A stretch of 64,000 nucleotides of DNA from the NCBI GenBank assembly GCA_015680905.1, contig CM027380.1:13100001-13164000 (forward strand), in the 5' to 3' direction. The notes beneath the pieces are model-generated. The model worked only from the letters and a program-made list of their open reading frames with translations, made no database searches and was not told the DNA's origin. Shown here piece after piece: positions 11,246 through 24,246 of this stretch (position 1 is its first letter; each line of letters begins with the position of its first letter). The translations under genes were made by a program, and so were the position numbers. The DNA comes from Coptis chinensis (Eukaryota > Streptophyta > Magnoliopsida > Ranunculales > Ranunculaceae).

Positions 11246-12987
11246 TTAATTCCACTGGTCAGGGCAGTACCACTGAAGGGTTGGAGCTTGTTCTTCAGAA
11301 AAGAAGTTGCAGGGCTCTTCCGTGCCAAAGAAATTGTGCTCTTCCATCTTAATGAATTGATGGTGCTGATACGGTTTCTGGGTGCTTGCGGAAATTGTTT
11401 TTGAGTCTGCAAATTGGAAGCAACTGATCGAAGAAGGCGACGAACAACTAAATCTCAGGGACGACGTTGTTGGAGACAGCAGAAGTTGTTGCTGTAGAAC
11501 CCCGTTGTTCTCTTCATTGAAAATTGCGCTCGAATCACTATCTGATGATCCATCTTTAAAGTCTCCATAGAGAGTAGTCTCAACCACATTGTTGGTTTTG
11601 TAAAAATCTTGATTTCGATCCATGTTCTCAGCTTCTACTAGCATAGCAGCAGATGACTTGTTTTGATCAGAAATTTTGTTCTCAGATTCTGTAATCAAGA
11701 CCTCTTCCTTAATTGAGAGATTACTATCTGTGTTTACTTCCCTTTGCTTTGACTTCAACTCTTTCAGCTGTAAAAGAAAACAATAAACAAGTCTCACATT
11801 TAGAATACAAATCCAAATTCACCAGGAACATAACTAAAACTAGTATTAGTTTGTATATTATCTCTTGATCTAGCTACCTCGGCAGCTAAAGCCTCTTTGT
11901 CATGTTGAAGAGCCTCAAAATTTTGCTTCAGACTGTCATAACTAGCTTTGAGAATGCCATAGTCTCTCTCAAGTTGCTTTGTCTTCCATCTAGCTCGACG
12001 ATTCTGAAACCAAACAGCAACTTGTCTGGGCTGCAAGCCTAGTTCTTGGGCTAGCTTTACTTTTCTTTCTGGTTCAAGTTTGTTCTCAACCTCAAAATTT
12101 TTCTCCAAGGCTTTCACTTGATCCACACTTAATCTCCTTTTCTTCTCAGAGACATGACCAGATTCTTCTAAACAATCTTCTTCATCTAGTCCATCTAACA
12201 TGGATTGAAATCCTCTATTGTAGACAAGATTGCTGTTCTTGCCTCCCAAAGTTTTCTCATCTGAACATATCAAGTGTAAAAAAGAGTACATCAAATAGAC
12301 TGATAGCGATTCAACTATTAAAAAACAAATTCAGTATAAACCGGTAAAAGGTTACCTACCAAAGGGTATATTCCGAAATCTATATGCAAAAACTCATAAT
12401 GGAACACTAAAGAAGTCTACGAGTAAGTAGATTCAAGAAGCAAATTCATTATAATGAATTAAAGTACCCCCACCAAAGAGGTATTACTAATGAACATTTA
12501 AAAAAATGGGATCACTGAATTCTATTAATGTACTCATAAATGAGTAGATTTAAGAAGGAAAACTCATCATAATGAACTTAAAAGTACAGTTACCAAAGAG
12601 GTATACTAAGGCAAATAAAAAAAAAAAGGGTTATCACTGAAATCTACAAATGAACTTAAAAGTGGAATAAAATAAATAACTAGATTCAAGAATACAGCTC
12701 TGAAAAGAGTAAAATGATGAAACAAACTCATAGCATAATCATATATATCATCAGATTCAAAAAGGATTTCATTATAAACAAGAAAAGCACACCAACGAAA
12801 AAGGTATAGTCATGAACTCATGACAGCAGCAAATGGGTATGGGCATGTCTGAAACCTACACCTACACACAAATCATAAATCTGAGATCTCATTAAAAAAT
12901 ATATATATTTGAAGAGAGAATTATACCTGTTGATGGACACATGGAAATCACACCACCCAATGAATCTGAGCTACCCAACCTCTTCAT
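11246..12987 (-). CDS. HD-Zip class I homeodomain-leucine zipper transcription factor (ATHB6/ATHB16-like)
   Basis: Three coding exons on the minus strand: 12987-12927, 12260-11878 and 11767-11246. They join in frame with GT-AG introns to 321 residues. The start gives [12 protein letters not shown], the N-terminus typical of the ATHB6/16/5 subgroup. The homeodomain spans about residues 59-114, with [10 protein letters not shown] at 104-113. It runs directly into a leucine zipper with leucines at 117, 124, 131, 138, 145 and 152. The second intron cuts the zipper after residue 148. The tail is Ser/Glu-rich and ends WYCPDQWN, a tryptophan-containing end seen in this subgroup. HD-Zip I proteins dimerise through the zipper and bind CAATNATTG-type sites in the nucleus; several family members act in ABA and drought responses. 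The reading frame is intact. The exact ortholog is inferred. Confidence 0.93.
12300..12850. repeat. Degenerate ~115 bp tandem repeats in HD-Zip intron 1
   Basis: The order AGTAGATT(C/T)AAGAAG, ATAATGAA(T/C)T, ACCAAAGAGGTAT, ATCACTGAA(A/T)TCT repeats at about 12428-12526 and 12544-12645. Looser copies lie before (about 12345-12420) and after (about 12680-12830). The array fills most of the first intron and is bounded by the two exons. Confidence 0.7.
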
Positions 12988-13130
12988 GACTGAAAAACAG
13001 AAGATGGTATTAACAGTTTCGAGTTAGACGAGGAGAGAGGGAGGGAGAGAGAATTTTTATGTTTTTTTCTGCTTAAGTTCACTTTTCAGCTTTTTAAGCT
13101 AAAGAGAAGAGTGAGTAAGGTCAGTTGTTT
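12988..13130 (-). promoter_or_regulatory. HD-Zip 5' leader region with GA-rich tract
   Basis: Just upstream of the ATG the minus strand has a possible 3' splice site (CTGTTTTTCAG, two bases before the ATG), so a 5' UTR intron is possible. Further upstream is a CT-rich (minus) / GA-rich (plus) tract at 13030-13052, common in plant leaders. No TATA box is assigned. Confidence 0.35.
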
Positions 13131-16100
13131 TTAATCATAAAAAGACTATTGAAGAAGTTGAAGTTTCAAGCTGAGCACAAGCCCAAAATGGACGAAATTG
13201 TATTGAAGAAACTGAGCTACTACTGAACAACCAAAAATGAATCCTAGTTGCTTCATCTTTTTCATTCATCACAACTTCCTCTCCCTCTAAACCCATCATA
13301 AAAATACAAGAGAAACAAAATATAAACCAACTTAAAATGTAATGAACAAGCCACACCAAGTATCAAAATATATCTTTCTAGTTAATCATTACTTGATAAG
13401 TTTTACAGAAGAAGAATTTGGAACACCTCAAGTAAGTTTCTAAGTATATATTGTTACATCTATAAATCACAAAACACTGAATGAGAACAGAAGAAGGAAA
13501 GAAAGAAAGAAAGTATACAAAAAAGAAAAGAAGTAGTAAACCAGTTCACAACAAGCTGGCTATTCTCACTTTAAATAAACACACCTTGAGTTATACAAGT
13601 GACTCTGGTTACTTACTAAATTCAAATGAAATGAGTTCCAAATTCGACTCAAATGAAATCGAGATGGGACCATTTTATAGCAAGGGCTCGACCGCCTACT
13701 AATTCTTTTTCCACCGCTTTGAAAAAGATATTTGTTTGGATTTTCATTCCTGTGAACCTGAATGTTGTGGAGTTAACTTACCTCCTGTCTCCATTTTACA
13801 CTAATCAGGTGGGCTGGTCCAATACTCAGATGTTCACTTTTGGGCCAACAATTTTAATGAGAGCTAACAGTTTTACCTGAAAGGCTGAAACCCGCCAACC
13901 CGGCCCGAAATGTATTGGCTATTGTCGGGTTTTGGGTAAACCAATTCCAGCTTAAGCAAATTTCCACTTTAGACTGTTTAGAGTTAATAGTTTATTTTGC
14001 TTTTTCAATATTTTCTGGAAATCTTATAAAAATTTAGTTTATTGCTTTAGACCCTAGTGTCCCTGTAAGTTCATGGGATCATGATTCCATGAAGATAAGA
14101 GAGAAAATTGGAAGAAGAAAATAGTAATGACTTAAAATGAGTATACGTGATTTAGCTAGTTGTACGAAAAATTTAGAAAGTGACCTTGTTACCAAATCTA
14201 ACTAAAGGAGTGGTCTTCTCAAAGCAGGTATTTAAAAGATGGAAACAGCGGGAAAATGATGTATCTTAATTGGTGTATTAACATTTTCGCAGATATACTA
14301 CCTTTGAAGTTGATGGCTCCACAATCCCACCATTTAGCTGATTAGAATATGCTCTCCAGTCAGCTCGAATCAAAACCACACTGCCTCTAATGCACACAGA
14401 TTAAGTCACGTATATTCTAACTCGGTGTTCCGCCTTTTTAATTGGATGGCGTTGATTTGCATGGAAATAGACGCGTATCTCAGAATAAATCCCTAGTGAG
14501 TAATGATCAGTTTAGGTAGTCAATCCGCCTACAATAGTAGAATTACTGTATTACTTTCACTGAATACTTTATAAGGTAATATAATAGTTAACTGAATTGC
14601 TAGGCTTTGTTGACATTTGGAAGCTGAGCCAACCAAAGATTGAGCTGGCATCAGCGGATCCCTCATCCTGTAACTGTCACAACTCGCAAGAGGGTGCAGA
14701 AATTCGCCATTTAGTTTATTGACAACAAGACCAGCTCGTCAACAGTAGAGATAATGGGCTGTTTAATTCGTTCATCTAAAGTTTTCACAAGATTAGAATT
14801 TAGACACGGGATCAGTCCACAGTTTGGCCGAGTATACTTTGACTCGCCTAAAGAACCCCCCGAGTTCAGACCACATCCAACTGTAATACTTGGTCTTCCC
14901 AAAAGATGCCAGAGTTCATACTTTGAAGCTAGCTCTGGGTTTCGGTAGATTCTGATGTGTATTCGGTGCGTGCTTAACAGGCAGAAAAGAGCCCCTCAAA
15001 CATCTTCTCATGATGCCTACGCATTACATATTTCTGAAACAAGCCTACAACATAAATCAATTGATTCTTTTTCAAAAGGCCCTACGGATTACATTGCTTG
15101 TTTTCTCACATTTTCAACACCAGTTCTCTGCAAACCTTGATTCAAATCAATAAACCACTTCTCTGGTGCCGATGTTGAGTCTTAAGTATGTTTTGGGAGA
15201 TATCTGAACCGAAATATCATCCTGTTTGGGTAGTCAAAGGCAGCTAAACGAAAAGTACATGAACACAGAATACAAAGTTTTTAGAATCTCTCCCCTCTCT
15301 CGCACACAGAGTCACAGTCACAGTGGTAAGCTTTTGGAGGAAGCAGGGTCCAAAAGTCATGAGCTCGTTAACTTTTTCTTCCATTTGTTTCCTACTTTAA
15401 TATGAGTACATGCGAGTCATCTTTGCTGACCGGGTTCCTCAGAAAATCTAACAGCAGGTTTTTATGTCTCATTCACTTGAGCTCATCATAGGGTGTCTTA
15501 CAGTGCTCTTTCTGCGGGTCTTTTTTCGGAGACCATTTCATTCCAGGAATAATCAGTCTAGCTAGTCTTGCGTATAGTTGCGGCTTGTGGTTGTAGGTGA
15601 AATTCCATATCTGTAGACCTCAAGGTTTTTATCATGTTTGCATTCTGACTTGACAATTAGCTCAATAAAAGTAAAATTACAACTCATGGTGTCATAAAAC
15701 TTTTACTACCATACAGAATCTTTTATAACTAGTATTTACAGCTTTTTAATAGGTTTATTTTTATGTATGGATCATTGATGAAGTACTGTATAAATTTTTT
15801 TCTGTTTTTTTTCTATGAGAACTGTATAAGTTATTCTCTGTACAGTAACTTTTCACTAGGCTTCACATAAAACATAACTCAAAATCCAAGTTAGTTTATC
15901 AATCTAAATGATAGCAGTGGCAACACAAACATGGAAGTTGTTAGATAGCAATGCATTGAAGGGATTGATGAGTAGTGATTGCGAGCACCACCCAACTATT
16001 TGGAACTCTGCATGCACCACTCACCTTTAAGCTTTAAAATTGCGAAGAAAAAAAAAGTTATCTACATACTGATAGGCAAGAACGAGACAGCTTTACTGTC

Positions 16101-17309
16101 TCTGTTGAACTATTATTCATAGCCCATACACTGGACCCACGCCCCCAACATTGAGCTTTCATTTGTTTGATCCGGACCCATATGGTTTTAAAGTTTTTGA
16201 CATATTAAAATTGATATGAGGGTTTGTGGCCATGAGAAATCTGCCATTACTACTATCTATCATAAACAGTTCTCTGATAGATAGGGGAAACGTGTTCTGT
16301 ACCCAAGGGTTTAAGAAAGCTACATCGATTCAACCCCTTTTGTTATCAAAATACAGAACTCAAATCTAACCATACAGGTGTGTTATAGAAATACATGTTT
16401 TTTGTATTTTAGGGGAATAATATACAGCTATCAAATTCCATGAATTAAAATAATGTATGAGAAAATCACAAGATCATTTCTATGATGAAGGGATGGAGCC
16501 TGGAGGTCAACTGTTCATAAGAACACTCCATGACTCCATCTACCATCAGTTTTCTGCAGTACTTATATAAAATTTTAATTTGTATTCATTCATATGTTCC
16601 ATACAAACATCTTCTGCCTAGCTTTTAATTGATTTTGTAACAATTATCAACATTATAATGGTTTTATTTTTATAGTTTAATTTCGCAAGGAATCTATGTA
16701 GTTTTAATTCAAAGCTCAGGTAGACTCTCCTACTCAATGAGGTTAAAACCTCTATTGAACTTATCTCAGTGTGGCTAAATTTCTACGCTTCGCCACATCA
16801 GTGTTAAAAGCTCATATCCCCACGTTATGTGCTGTTATTTTCTTTGAGAAGAGGGTGATATAGCCATAGGCTGATAGAACTACGAAGGAACAAGGAAGTC
16901 ATCGGTACTCGGAACAACAATGATAGGTCGATAGCTATCTGACAAGCAGTGAAAGCTATGAGCATTACTTCAACCTATTGAACTTGTCCATATCATCTCC
17001 AAGGCCACAGCATCACTATCAGTAGGCATTAAGTTTTTGACTTGAATGGAATGCTAAAGTTGATTCACACTTTGTTAAGATTGACATGCATTGAGCTGCT
17101 TGTTATGGGTTCACATTTAACTACTACGGGCTACATAAGATAATTTCTTTCTCATTTCTTTTCCCAAGAGTCGAAATTTTATTCTAGGAAGAAAAGGAAG
17201 GTACAGGGATATCAGCCAGTAATTGAACTGTGGGTGTGGGAGTGGAGTTTCGGTAAGAAATTTGGGGGTTGTGAATCCTTAATTTTTCTAACAAATTACT
17301 AACACAATA
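13131..17309. other. Intergenic, upstream of the HD-Zip gene
   Basis: About 4.2 kb with no recognisable gene. The part at 14600-15150 is less AT-rich than its surroundings and has several overlapping 60-65 residue open frames, but none looks like a known domain. A short hairpin lies at about 16494-16543. Regulatory sequence for the HD-Zip gene is likely but cannot be read directly. Confidence 0.4.
16494..16543 (+). other. Small hairpin
   Basis: GATGGAG...TGGAG pairs with CTCCA..CTCCATC, and an inner GTTC-ATAA-GAAC closes the loop. This gives a ~50 nt stem-loop with internal mismatches. It does not match a microRNA family I know; it may be chance. Confidence 0.3.
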
Positions 17310-17484
17310 GTTTGTGATTCTCGGAATTCCGGAAAATATTTCAATTTTTAACAAATTCGGAATTCCAGTTCAAAGGTCGAAAAATATGAAATTTCAGAAT
17401 GTACTCAGAATATAGCGGAATAAGGGCAGCCGGAATTCTGGTTTTTGGATTTATCGGAAAATTCTGAAAATCTTGAACTATGGT
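17310..17484 (+). repeat. ~180 bp dispersed repeat, copy C
   Basis: Begins GTGATTCTCGGAATTCCGG and ends ATCTTGAACTATGG, the same two ends as the other copies. The GGAATTCCGG...TTCGGAATTCC arrangement is clear. Confidence 0.7.
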
Positions 17485-19405
17485 ATTAACACCACCACCT
17501 CCTGCCACATTAAAAAAAAAAAAAGTCAAATTGGGTTGACGTGTTTTTTTTTCCAGTGTATTTGAGAGGGGTAATACTAGTTAACCCAAAAACAAAAAAA
17601 CAGCAATCATTCCATCACAGTTAAGAAATCCCCGCAATTAAAGAAAATTTCCTAACCTAGGGGAAATGGAGAACTGAGGAAGGTGTATCTCTGTATATAA
17701 GGCACTTCTATGTTAGTTAGTTACTCTCTTCTTTTCTCATAATCTTCTTTTTCCTTTACTTTTTGTTTATATGTTTTGGAAGTTGTCCAAGGCCTACATA
17801 AAAAAGCTTGGAAAAGCAGAATCTTTGCATGTCCTTGCTATACCTAATTTTATACACTTTTTTGTTGGAAGTCCAATCATATAAACTAAGTAGATAAGTT
17901 AATGAAGGATTGAATGGAGAAGCTCACAAAAGTGCATCTAATTTAGTATAATTGTAATTTTAAACTTTAAATTCATTATAATAATGTGTTAGCAGAAGCA
18001 TTTACGAATATACTATGTTGCATAACTCAGATTAAGCATACATTACCTTTATGTTTTGTTACAGGAAAATCAAAGAGCATCTTCTCTACTGTATTGTGCA
18101 CTTTGAGTGCTGTGTACTTTGAGTCTTAATGCACGAAACTGGGAACTCCGAGCTTCAAGGAGGAAGAAAAACAAGAGACTTGAACAGCTTGCAACTTCTG
18201 AATTCATCTCTCAGTATTTCCTAATTTTGCATTGTGCAATGTCACATATCACGTGCTCATACCTGAAGCAGACAAAGTGATTTTGGAACAGTGGAACACA
18301 ACGGAAAAGTTCTTTCTACATAAACATTTGATGAAATTGAACAAACAGATTTGATGAAAGACAAAACTGATAAGCGCCTGTTTTTTCATCAACTAGTAAT
18401 TTTAACGAGGCACAATATTAATGTTCAAATATTAGGAAAAGAAAAGGAAAAAAACATACATTGTATTGATTGTAGGACTTCACACAAATTAATTCATACA
18501 TACAATCCCACAGACGCATACAGAAAATATTGTGTTGCAGACTAAATAAACCATTTAGTCAATTCTTTCAGTTCCTCTATCTTGGGTCCCAGCTTGGTAT
18601 AATGAAAAAGATTGCATACTAAATTTAGGTTATACCTAAATGATATCATTGTGGGAAACAAAAAGAAATGAGGTTGTAATACCAAAATATCTCCACTAAA
18701 TAAATCTAGGTTTAATGGCATATTGTTGTTGGTCTTCTATCAATATACTTATACCCCTTCAAAAACAGTGTATCCATCACCTACTTTATCTAACATAACT
18801 ACAGTGAAACTCCACTAAACTGTTGTCTCATCACATGGATCACAATGTTTTCTATGGACCCACACCCCAATATATTTGTTCATCCAAGTATAGTAACTTC
18901 TATAGACAAGATTAAATCTTGGAAAGCAGCAGGCCAGCATCACACGATTCGCTAAAAATGTTACTATTTATCTTTTAAATTGAGAGCACAACTCCTTACA
19001 CAAGCAATTACCAATATCTGTTCCTGCGTCTGGAAATCCTTCATGATACATACAAATAAAAACAAAATCATACCTCATACGAATAGCATCTTGAAATCAT
19101 TCAATAACTGGACCATAAACTTTATTCATGATTATAGGCCATGACGTGCTGCAATATGGCCATTCCGAGTTTTCACATTAATCAATGTCAAAACTTGTTT
19201 TATACTCATGAAACTAGTTGCTAAGCCTAGTAATTGTGGTTTAAAGTTTGTTAAATCGTTAAGATCATGCCATGCAACATCAGAATAGTGCAACTAAATT
19301 AAAGTCTAAGAAAAACTTTGGAAATTTTAACCAATAGATATAGTGCTCAATCATTAACAAGGCTTATAATGGTAGGAATGGAAAATACTTACGGATTACT
19401 AGAAC
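17485..19405. other. Intergenic; possible non-coding transcript start
   Basis: TATATAAGG at about 17694-17702 resembles a TATA box and is followed by a pyrimidine-rich leader-like stretch. A splice-acceptor-like TGTTTTGTTACAG ends at about 18064. No long reading frame follows, so any transcript would be non-coding. Downstream this is the 3' flank of the DiT2 gene. Speculative. Confidence 0.25.
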
Positions 19406-22400
19406 TCAAAAAAGCCCCAAAAACTTCCACCAGAGTGTACCAACTCCTCCCCAGATCACAGCATTGATTATGGCCATTATAAAACCCAGTCTGAAGCAAT
19501 TGGGAACATCTACATAACCAGCTAATAGGAAAAAGGGAGAAGTTATCAGTTTCTTGGAGTTAAAATATCAAGTATGGAAAGAAGTAAACTAGAGTTGCAA
19601 ATTTGAGTTGCTAAGCTGATACTCAAACACTTTTCGCTTTAGAGTTCCTAATTAACTCACAGCCTTACACATTCAATTTCATTACGCAACTACACCACTT
19701 GCTTAAAGTTCAAACATGTGTCAGCAGAAAAATCTGTCTTTCAGCTGCTTCTAATAACTTTTTTAAGGCACCCCTAGGGGATTTTATCAAATCAATGAAG
19801 AGGAATCTACAAGACAGCAGGAACAAAAAATTACAATTGCAGCTGCTTCTAGTTACTCATTGGAACCGCAATTTGTGTTGGAATCTCTTGTATTTCAAAG
19901 TACTAAGTGTGTGTGTGCAAAGTGGAAGAGATGAACAAAGAGTGTTCTCTCCACTTTAATGCATAGAAGATAGTCCCACATTGGTTATCCACCACTAGCT
20001 AAACAAGTATATGAGAACTTCCTCTACCATAAGGGCGTGCCCTAAGGGTACAAAGGCTTTTGTGTTAGGAGAGAGGACTCAGCCAAAGCCACGCGCACGC
20101 ACCGAGCCGAATCGCGTCATGTCGGGTTCGGGCTTGGGCTTGGGCTTGGGCTTACTGTGTGTGTCTAGCTAGTGGGTAGTGGCTTGGCCAATTGCCTAAA
20201 CTTGTTTTGCTTCAGCAGCAAGTTTCGGACTTCTATTCCTAGTAGGTTTCTCTTCCTTATATGTTTTGGAAACCGACTAGCTGTGACGGACCTTACCTTT
20301 ATATAATCAGGACTGTGCGTCCACAGAGGGTACTTACACATCCAGAGAAACAAAAACAGAAATCGTGAAACCCTAGCCTCTTATTCTTCTCTTCTTATTG
20401 TACAGCCAGAGAGAGTTATACTACCATTCTAGAGAGCAGCCTGTTCGAGTGCAAGACAGCCTGCTAAACCATTGTATCCTGTGAGGAAGACATCACTGTT
20501 GCCTTTCTGCACCACTGGAAGGGGCAAACTCTTTCCTTAAGGGCAACCTAATCCGCGCCTTGGTTGTTCCCTGTTACTGCTGTCCTTGTCTCTTTATTGT
20601 TTTCTTTATTCGCATACAACAATTTACTGGTGTTCGAACTCAATATTGGACATTGTGTGATCAGGTATAACCTTTAAATTCCAAGGGAAAAAACATCCTA
20701 GAACTAAGCTCAGAAAATGCGGCCTTTCACTGTTGCTTGTAAGAAACTGGAACAAAAACAAAAGAATACGAACGAGGAAATACAATTACAGAATGACTGT
20801 TTGACATCTCTGTTTATTCAGACTGAAAGGAGAGCGCAATTATTTTGTAAAGAGCTGAACATACATATGAAAAAAGGAAAACAAAACAGGGGAAAGGAAA
20901 GTACCTGCATAATATGCAGCAGCCTGGGCACTGCTATAATGTGTTAGTCCACCAAAAAGACTAGTATTGAACGCCAGTGTCAACGCTGCCAACACACCAG
21001 GCACTCCGGAAGCCATTTGCATGGCAAGAAATGATGAGTACAGGGCTCCTATATGAGCAGCCTGACTAGCAAAAATGTAGTGTATGAGGAAATAAGCTGC
21101 ATGAAGGACACCAAAAGAAGCCAGCCGACTCAATGAGAAAGACTGAAGAAACTTGGCAACACAATTAGACATCCAAGTCACAATACCAAGGTTTGTCAGC
21201 TGGCTTGCCATGCCTACCAGCACAGCAAACCACGTTAAGGTATCCCATGCAGATTTGTCCGCTAAACAATCATCCCAGTCCACCACCCCTGATAAAAGAA
21301 GTATAGAAAGACCGAGCATTGCAGCAACAACACTTGCTACACCAATAGCCTCTCTGCAAAGACACCAAGATCGGTAACATAAATGGCCTACATACAGATT
21401 AGAGCAGGAAAGTTGAAAGAAGGAAATATTTGTTCACTCTATCTAAATTCTTTGGATCCTTTGTTATCTTGTGACCATACATATTCTCGTGTATTTAAAT
21501 ACAATGGCTTCTGATTCATATATTCCCTCAGGCTACTTCCTAGCCAAAGTTAAATAACCATTTAAGTTCCGGAGCACAAAATCTATATAACCAGGACACT
21601 CCATTTTCTAGGGAGTGTACACTAAGTTCATGCATATAACAGGGTCCAAATATACATGTTTGCACGTCTGACACTTCCTACCTTATTTTTGCTCTCGCTT
21701 GTATTGCTTAAATAGTCAAATACTTCATTAATCCAATTGTCAATCATGCATGGTTATAAAGATTTTGTGTCGACAAGCAACAGAATCATAAAATAGGGAG
21801 CTGAAAACTCACCCAAAGATCCACAATGAAACTGCAAGAAGCATTGTACCCACCATCACCCATTCATTCTTTGTCACAGGACCCATCTGCTCTAGTTTCA
21901 AAGCTGCTACAGCAGGGGCATTTAGAGTTTCTTCAGTTTCAGGTGGAAAAATCTTATATAGGATATATGGAGTAGCTAAAAGAGACACAAATGCAGGTAA
22001 ACTTGCAGCCTTGAACCAAGTAACCCATGGACTTGCAATTTTGACCCCAAGTTCCTCAGCTAGCTTGAGGCACAACAAGTTATTAGCTGCAGCAGTTAGG
22101 AAAAGAGCACTTGAGTTACCAGCAGACTGTCATACATCACACAAAAGCATCAAATAAGTCATAATGATTACACCCCTTGACAGAGATCCAAGTAAAGTTA
22201 ACATGAAATATACTCCTAAAACCGAGTAAATAACACTTCTGCATCATTTGTACAAATAGACTCATATTTTAATATAGTTAAAAAAACAAAACACTGTGAT
22301 GTACACTCATAAACCTACTAGTGTCAGTTTTACGGAATAGTCTTCCAAGACCAGAAAGTAACTCCAAGAAGTTCCCAAACATCGGATAAACAGATCTTCT

Positions 22401-23792
22401 TCTTCTTTGTCATAGTTGTGATCATTTCAGTTTGTTTTAGCATAGTATAAAATGGCTAAAGGCATGTGTTAGTTATGTAATAAGCTAAGAAGTGGAAACT
22501 AAACTCTCAAGTAGGAATAAAGGCAAAACAATGAAGATCTAAGCAAGCATTTTGAGAAAAAGAAGAATAGACATATCCATGAGGTACTCGTATAATATTA
22601 TCTATTGGCAATCTCTTTTCCAACACAATTGCCTATACCATCTTATGATTTCAACAGCCAAACTAATAAGCATACACAACATGAATTCCACCAAACTAAC
22701 CATCGTATACAAGCTGCTATTCACTAGTTGCTTTTCACATGATTGTGTGGTGTGATAGTAGTGGCAAAAGTTTACAGAACAATGTAAAATAAAATGTCTT
22801 CTGCTACATTTCAATTACATACAATGTACATCTTCTATCCAACATTTACACTAAATTTTAACTTCATCACTCATTCACACTTGCATTGCAACACTTGGGT
22901 ATCCATACATCCACATTATTACAAAAATGCTACAAAACATTCAAACGGAACAATATAACAAACAAGGAAAAGTTAAACATCACACCTGTAACTGTGATTG
23001 AATCAAGTACGACCCGAGCTTCCTAGTCTTGGGATCATTTTCATCTCTCCCAGTAGAAAGCAACAAAGTAGATTTAATAATAGGCAAAAAAATGCCACCA
23101 GCTCTAGCAATAGTACTAGGCATAGAAGGCGCAACAAGTGTCTCACCCATAGTCAAACCATAAGACAAACCCAATGCACTTTTCCCGAACCATTTAACAA
23201 AATAAGTCGCGATTCGATCACCAAGACCAGTTTTCACAAACCCTCTGGCGAAAAAAAACGAAAGTACTATTAACCAAATTACATCACTAGTAAATCCTTT
23301 AAACGCGTTTTCAAATGTTAAAGTTTTTGTAAAAACTGTTGTGGTTAAACTTAGAAATGCCCATGCACCAATTGGTAGTGGCCCAAGAATTAGTCCTATG
23401 TTGGTTGATAAAAATATTGCAAGTAATTGCCATGCTTGGGTGGATACTTGTATGGGTTTCGGGACTATGAAACGGATTACTAGTCCAATTGAGATTGAGA
23501 TTAGTAGTGGGATGATTTTTGCTCCTTGCTTCTTGGGATTTGTGTTTTGAGATGACGATTGGATTGGTTTGGGAGAAATGTGTGCTTTTGTCTTGAGGAG
23601 AGAGAAATTATGGGTGGAACCGAAGAGGTTTGTGGGAGATGAGGAGAAACAATTGAGACCGTTGATTTTTTGTTGTAGGGATATTGACGGTGGAGATTGG
23701 GAGATGGAAGGGGTTCTTTTGGAGAGAGAGATGTGACGGGTGTAGGAGATCAACGAGGTGGAGGGAGAAGTATAGAGAGTGAAGCTCTGCAT
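19406..23792 (-). CDS. DIT2: Chloroplast glutamate/malate translocator, DiT2 type
   Basis: Four coding exons on the minus strand: 23792-22986, 22126-21813, 21353-20905 and 19521-19406. They join in frame through GT-AG introns to 561 residues ending FLGLF. The first ~85 residues are Ser/Thr-rich and fit a chloroplast transit peptide. The rest is a polytopic membrane protein of the DASS/SLC13-like dicarboxylate carrier family. Diagnostic stretches include GWQLL-type AWQLLAIFLST, WLIVLSFFFARGFVKTGLGD, PSMPSTIARAGGIFLPI, GNSSALFLTAAANNLL and NLGIVTWMS. These match DiT2 rather than DiT1, which differs at the SALFLTAAANN segment. DiT2 exchanges glutamate for malate at the inner envelope in photorespiratory ammonia reassimilation. 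The frame is intact even though intron 3 contains an LTR. Confidence 0.93.
19876..20621 (+). mobile_element. Apparent solo LTR in DiT2 intron 3
   Basis: A 746 bp segment begins TGTTGGAATC and ends GCATACAACA, the TG...CA form of an LTR with TGTTG/CAACA inverted ends. It is flanked by ATTTG (19871-19875) and ATTTA (20622-20626), a 4-of-5 match to a 5 bp duplication. An LTR-like phrase AGTCCCACATTGG lies near 19972, and a (GGGCTT)n stretch at about 20128-20153. No internal retroelement region follows. It lies in the antisense orientation to the gene. The end positions are my best reading and could be off. Confidence 0.6.
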
Positions 23793-24246
23793 TGTTGAGC
23801 TTCTAAAATAATTCTCTAATCTAGAGGGAAATAATGTGGATGTACTAAAAAAATGAGTTAACGAGGAGGAATTCAGAAATCCAGTTGCTGTGTTGGACTG
23901 TTTGGTAGTTTGTGTTTATGGTTTTTATGGATTACCTACTGCTTAACTGAGAAACCGAGGTATGTAGATTTGGCCATTTGGGAATGGGATAATTAAGGGC
24001 CAGGGGTTTATGCCTTTTTAGCTGGTGAGTGCTCAGTGCAAACTGTTGAATTATGCATTGAAGGTTCATAAATTAAGTTTCTTGGACACTTGGACGAAGG
24101 TTCATTTCACATTTTACGCAGAGATACTAAACCCAACACGGCTTTTGCCCTTCTACAGTTCTATATCTTAGCTTCTGCTTAGTCGTTCCCCCGGGGAAAG
24201 AGACTGAAAAGTTGCTGCCCAAAACTCTCATTTATAACCTCTCAAA
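23793..24246 (-). promoter_or_regulatory. DiT2 5' flank
   Basis: Sequence upstream of the DiT2 start codon. No TATA box or light-responsive element could be assigned with confidence. Confidence 0.3.

Noticed and set aside
11382-11570. A plus-strand frame over the HD-Zip gene.
   Set aside because: Antisense shadow of the HD-Zip third exon.
14711-15140. Three overlapping small frames in a less AT-rich stretch.
   Set aside because: No recognisable domain. The base composition is suggestive, but nothing else supports a gene.
16494-16543. Hairpin considered as a microRNA precursor.
   Set aside because: The stem is short with mismatches, and neither arm matches a microRNA I know. Kept only as a hairpin.
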